Source: Lachnospiraceae bacterium
GTDB lineage: Bacteria > Bacillota_A > Clostridia > Lachnospirales > Lachnospiraceae
DNA length: 9,010 nt
NCBI GenBank assembly: GCA_009774655.1
Contig: VSOD01000153.1
Location: forward strand, 1-9,010
Reading direction: 5' to 3'
The notes beneath the pieces are model-generated. The model did not search any database, was not told where the DNA came from, and was given only the letters and a program-made list of their open reading frames with translations. Made by a program: the position numbers and the translations under genes. The stretch's first letter is position 1. Every line of letters begins with the position of its first letter. Of the stretch, positions 6,100 to 9,010 are shown one piece after another.

Positions 6100-6978
6100 C
6101 TACTCAATATTCTGAATCTGCTCGCGCACCTTCTCAATCTCCGTCTTCAATTCAATGGCCCGGTTCGATATCTCCAGATCGCTGGTCTTGGACAAAATGG
6201 TATTCGCCTCACGGTTCATCTCCTGCGCGATAAAATCCAGCTTGCGCCCGATGCTGCCGCCCTGCTGCAGATTCTCCTTCGTCGTCTCGATATGACTCCG
6301 CAGCCGCACCAGCTCCTCATCCACGCATACCTTATCCGCAAAGATCGTCACTTCCATAAGCAGACGGTTCTCGTCCACCTTCGCGTCCTCCAGCAGTTCC
6401 TTCACCTTATCCCGCAGCTTCTGTTTATACTCCGCAATGATCTGAGGCGAACGCTCCGTAATGTAATCCACATGCGCCAGCATACCGTCCAGCTTGCCGA
6501 TCAGGTCGTTCTTCAGATTCTCGCCTTCCCGGATCCTGGTCTCCACGAATCCTTCCGCGGCGCCTCTGACTGCTTCCTCCAACAGCTGCCAGAGCTCATC
6601 CTCGTCCAGTGTCTGCTCCTCCATGCTGAGAATCTCCGGATATCTGGACAGGGCGGACACCCGGATATCATTTTCCAGAGAAAAGTCCTCCGCCATCCTG
6701 TTGAGATACAGCATATACTCTGCTGCAAGTTCCTTATTGTATTTCACGCACACATTAGACTCCGTGAAATCCTCATAGGCAATAAAAAGGTCTACCTTCC
6801 CCCGCTGGATATGGTTCTTTAACTCACCGCGTATCGCCGCCTCGAAAAAGTTCAGCTTCTTGGGCATTTTGATACTCACATCCAGATACCTGTGATTGAC
6901 GGATTTCATCTCCACGCTGATCCTGCGCTCTCCTCTGGCGATCTCACATCTGCCGAAACCGGTCATACTCTTTATCAT
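6100..6978 (-). CDS. yicC: YicC/YloC family endoribonuclease
   Basis: YicC proteins are stress-related endoribonucleases; the B. subtilis homologue is YloC. The 292-residue protein opens with the family start MIKSMTGFGR. It contains SVEMKSVNHRYLDVS (about 21-35) and, in the C-terminal DUF1732 part, TIFADKVCVDEELVRLRSHI (211-230) and GRKLDFIAQEMNREANTI (244-261). It ends KTEIEKVREQIQNIE as expected. The frame is open upstream to 7209, but that longer form would cross both promoters and the rqcH start, so the ATG at 6978 is right. AGGAAAGG lies about 13 bases upstream, slightly far. It is the first gene of the minus-strand row, behind a strong sigma-A type promoter. Confidence 0.95.
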   Translation of the reverse strand: MIKSMTGFGRCEIARGERRISVEMKSVNHRYLDVSIKMPKKLNFFEAAIRGELKNHIQRGKVDLFIAYEDFTESNVCVKYNKELAAEYMLYLNRMAEDFSLENDIRVSALSRYPEILSMEEQTLDEDELWQLLEEAVRGAAEGFVETRIREGENLKNDLIGKLDGMLAHVDYITERSPQIIAEYKQKLRDKVKELLEDAKVDENRLLMEVTIFADKVCVDEELVRLRSHIETTKENLQQGGSIGRKLDFIAQEMNREANTILSKTSDLEISNRAIELKTEIEKVREQIQNIE

Positions 6979-7010
6979 AGTCGTGCACTTGCCTTTCCTG
7001 TGTTGTGTAG

Positions 7011-7025
7011 GCACACTGCCTGTGC
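7011..7025 (-). other. Small hairpin in the yicC 5' leader
   Basis: Inverted repeat GCACA (7011..7015) and TGTGC (7021..7025) around a 5-base loop, 5 bp long. With the -10 box at 7037..7042 the transcript should start near 7030, so this hairpin would sit almost at the 5' end of the mRNA, where stems often slow degradation. The role is inferred. Confidence 0.35.
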
Positions 7026-7036
7026 GTACAGATTTT

Positions 7037-7065
7037 ATTATAGAATAATTACCCGGCGTAGTCAA
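7037..7065 (-). promoter_or_regulatory. Sigma-A type promoter of the yicC-remA-gmk operon
   Basis: On the minus strand TTGACT (7065..7060) and TATAAT (7042..7037) are separated by exactly 17 bases. The -10 box is a perfect consensus and the -35 box matches five of six. The predicted start of transcription is near 7030, giving a leader of about 50 bases before the yicC ATG. Confidence 0.88.
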
Positions 7066-7070
7066 GAAAG

Positions 7071-7099
7071 TTGAAAATTCCCTGCACTTATTATAAAAT
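7071..7099 (+). promoter_or_regulatory. Sigma-A type promoter of rqcH
   Basis: TTGAAA (7071..7076) and TAAAAT (7094..7099) are separated by 17 bases; each box matches five of six consensus positions. The predicted start near 7106 gives a leader of about 33 bases, rich in A and T. The ribosome binding site GTGAGG ends seven bases before the ATG at 7139. The -35 box lies 5 bp from that of the opposite promoter. Confidence 0.75.
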
Positions 7100-7138
7100 A
7101 GAAAAAATAATAAAGATAACAGACTGTGAGGATCTATC

Positions 7139-8914
7139 ATGGCTTTTGACGGAATTACCATTGCAAATATCGTATCGGAACTGCGGCAGGCCCTTTCCGG
7201 CGGACGCATCTACAAGATTGCCCAGCCCGAAAGCGACGAACTGCTGCTGACTGTAAAAAATAACGGCTCCCAGTACAGACTCCTTCTGTCTGCGGATGCC
7301 TCCCTGCCCTTAGTCTATCTGACGCAGGCCAACAAACCCAGTCCCATGACCGCGCCGGGATTCTGTATGCTGCTGCGCAAGCATCTGCAGAATGCACGGA
7401 TCGTGGACATCACACAGCCCGGTCTGGAGCGTATCCTCCATCTGGAACTGGAGCACTTAAACGAACTGGGCGACCTGTGCCGCAAGAAGCTGATCATCGA
7501 AGTGATGGGCAAGCACAGCAATATCATCTTCTGCGACGAGAAAGATATGATCATTGACAGCATCAAGCACATTTCCGGCATGGTCAGCTCCGTCCGGGAA
7601 GTACTGCCCGGTCGGGACTATTTTATCCCGCAGACACAGGACAAGCAAAACCCTCTGCGCTTCTGCCCGCAGTCCGGGGAAGAAGCGCCGGTATCTCTGA
7701 CTTATGAAAACTTCTGCGACCATATGCAGACAAAACCGATAGCAGTCTATAAGGCGCTCTACTCCTCCTATACCGGCATCTCCCCCATCATGGCGCAGGA
7801 AGTATGCTACCGGGCCGGTATCGACGCAGACCTGCCTGCAAACACTCTGGAAGAAACTGCACTGCACACCCTTCACGACGCGCTCACCGCCATGATGGGA
7901 CAGATCGTCACCGGCTCCTTCGCGCCTGCCATCGTTTATGACGGGCAGGAACCGATCGAGTTTTCCTCCCTGCCGCTGACGCTCTATGCGGACAAGCGCA
8001 CGGTCTCCTTTTCCTCCATCAGCGCCGTTCTCGAGCAGTACTATGCACAGCGCAGCATGTTAACCCGTATCCGGCAGAAATCCGCAGATCTGCGCAGGAT
8101 CGTGCAGACCGCCCTGGAGCGCAATGTCAAGAAATACGACCTGCAGATAAAACAGATGCAGGATACGGAAAAAAAGGACAAATATAAAGTATACGGAGAG
8201 CTCATCAATACCTACGGCTATAACATAACACCCGATTCTAAATCCATGGAGGCGCTCAACTATTACACAAACGAGATGATCACGATACCGCTCGATCCCA
8301 CGCTCACGCCTCTGGAGAACGCGCAGAAATACTTCGAGAAATACGGAAAGCTCAAACGCACCTACGAAGCGCTCTCAGAGCTGACCATACAGGTTAAGGA
8401 AGAGATCGAACATCTGGAGTCCATTCTGGCGGCCCTGGATATCGCCATGCAGGAAGAAGATCTGGTGCAGATCAAGGAGGAACTGATCGAGAGCGGTTAC
8501 ATCCGCAGAAAAGGCGGCCCGAAGAAAGCCCGGATCACCAGCCGTCCCTTTCACTATATCAGCAGTGACGGCTTTCATATGTATGTGGGCAAGAATAACT
8601 TTCAGAATGACGAGCTGACCTTCAAATTCGCCACCGGCAACGACTGGTGGTTCCACGCCAAGAAAAAGGCCGGTTCCCACGTGATCGTCAAGACGGAAGG
8701 TCAGGAACTGCCCGACCGCACCTTCGAGGAGGCTGCCCGTCTCGCCGCCTACTATTCCAAAGGACGCGAGCAGGCCAAGGTGGAGATCGACTACATTCAG
8801 AAGAAACACGTAAAGAAGCCCGCCGGCTCCAAACCCGGCTTCGTGGTATACTACACCAACTTCTCGATGGCCATTGATTCGGATATTTCCGGCATTCAGC
8901 AGGTCATGAAATAA
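7139..8914 (+). CDS. rqcH: RqcH: ribosome quality-control NFACT protein that directs alanine tailing
   Basis: RqcH binds stalled large ribosomal subunits still holding peptidyl-tRNA and recruits alanyl-tRNA, so that C-terminal alanine tails mark the nascent chain for proteolysis. Older annotations call it a fibronectin-binding protein. The 591-residue protein has an NFACT-N domain from MAFDGITIANIV onward, then the predicted helix-hairpin-helix region (about 185-255). A long coiled-coil M domain follows (about 290-450). The NFACT-R domain (about 470-575) carries VGKNNFQNDELTFK (483-496), NDWWFHA (501-507), GSHVIV (512-517), EAARLAAYYS (531-540) and KKPAGSKPGFVVYY (559-572). At 97-98 it has E-R where B. 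subtilis RqcH has the tRNA-related D-R pair. The start is fixed by GTGAGG seven bases upstream. It is divergent from yicC, like yloA near yloC in B. subtilis. Confidence 0.95.
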   Translation: MAFDGITIANIVSELRQALSGGRIYKIAQPESDELLLTVKNNGSQYRLLLSADASLPLVYLTQANKPSPMTAPGFCMLLRKHLQNARIVDITQPGLERILHLELEHLNELGDLCRKKLIIEVMGKHSNIIFCDEKDMIIDSIKHISGMVSSVREVLPGRDYFIPQTQDKQNPLRFCPQSGEEAPVSLTYENFCDHMQTKPIAVYKALYSSYTGISPIMAQEVCYRAGIDADLPANTLEETALHTLHDALTAMMGQIVTGSFAPAIVYDGQEPIEFSSLPLTLYADKRTVSFSSISAVLEQYYAQRSMLTRIRQKSADLRRIVQTALERNVKKYDLQIKQMQDTEKKDKYKVYGELINTYGYNITPDSKSMEALNYYTNEMITIPLDPTLTPLENAQKYFEKYGKLKRTYEALSELTIQVKEEIEHLESILAALDIAMQEEDLVQIKEELIESGYIRRKGGPKKARITSRPFHYISSDGFHMYVGKNNFQNDELTFKFATGNDWWFHAKKKAGSHVIVKTEGQELPDRTFEEAARLAAYYSKGREQAKVEIDYIQKKHVKKPAGSKPGFVVYYTNFSMAIDSDISGIQQVMK

Positions 8915-8927
8915 CGCAGGCGTGACA

Positions 8928-8996
8928 GGACCCCCGTAAGGCACCTGTGCGATATGGACACGTGCCGTACAGGGGCGTACTTTTACATGGGGGTTT
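8928..8996. other. Three-way-junction inverted-repeat element just after rqcH
   Basis: Begins 14 bases after the rqcH stop. P1 pairs 8930..8939 with 8983..8994 (10 bp, including five C-G pairs in a row, with a 2-base bulge at 8987-8988), extendable by two G-U pairs. P2 pairs 8940..8944 with 8962..8966, then 8946..8948 with 8958..8960 across a C/C mismatch, with a 9-base loop. P3 pairs GTAC 8967..8970 with GTAC 8977..8980 around AGGGGC. The helices abut, with only two unpaired bases at the junction. No T-run follows on either strand, so it is not a classical terminator. I do not recognise it as a known riboswitch or ribozyme; it may be part of a palindromic intergenic repeat. Confidence 0.5.
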
Positions 8997-9010
8997 CCGG
9001 TAACAGGGGT

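Noticed and set aside
6979..7209. 77-residue N-terminal extension of YicC in the same frame
   Set aside because: It would run through both promoters and the rqcH start, whereas the family begins at MIKSMTGFG at 6978.
8928..8996. Intrinsic terminator for rqcH
   Set aside because: The stem is strong, but only three T bases follow before CC on the plus strand and none on the minus strand; the branched fold is also atypical.

Overview
The window looks like a core-genome segment from a Clostridia chromosome, most likely a Lachnospiraceae-type organism. This is judged from protein style (an omega subunit beginning MLHPSYADL, a RemA/DUF370 protein, a 292-residue YicC/YloC, an RqcH without the C-terminal NFACT-C domain), strong purine-rich ribosome binding sites and canonical sigma-A type promoters. 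The genus cannot be fixed from sequence reading alone.

Layout. From about 7030 leftwards to 204, eight genes lie head to tail on the minus strand: yicC, remA (DUF370), gmk, rpoZ, rimO, pgsA, cinA and an unnamed membrane-anchored protein with a DUF3298/RsiV-like outer domain. Spacings are short or negative (overlaps of 11, 1 and 17 bp). The longest gap is 114 bp, between pgsA and cinA, and no hairpin with a T-run is seen inside the row, so this may be one long operon. On the plus strand rqcH (7139..8914) is transcribed divergently. The two directions share one intergenic region with two well-formed promoters whose -35 boxes are only 5 bp apart. The ends of the window (1..203 and 8915..9010) hold no gene I can support. 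Each contains an inverted-repeat structure, and the right-hand one folds into an unusually clean three-way junction.

How the genes relate. The rqcH / yicC-remA-gmk-rpoZ part resembles the Bacillus subtilis yloA / yloC-ylzA-gmk-yloH neighbourhood. It combines a ribosome-rescue factor (RqcH), a YicC-type endoribonuclease, a DNA-binding regulator (RemA), GMP kinase and an RNA polymerase subunit. The rimO-pgsA-cinA part adds ribosomal protein S12 modification, the committed step of phosphatidylglycerol synthesis, and nucleotide/NAD salvage. In many Firmicutes pgsA-cinA is followed by recA; here the next gene is instead the low-complexity DUF3298-like protein.

Most of the window is ordinary housekeeping DNA. 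I do not see a defence system, mobile element, CRISPR array or biosynthetic cluster. The items most worth a second look are the two-sided low-complexity membrane protein, the structured element after rqcH, the conservative substitutions in RqcH (E97 for D) and RemA (K17 and K50 for R), and the compact divergent promoter pair.
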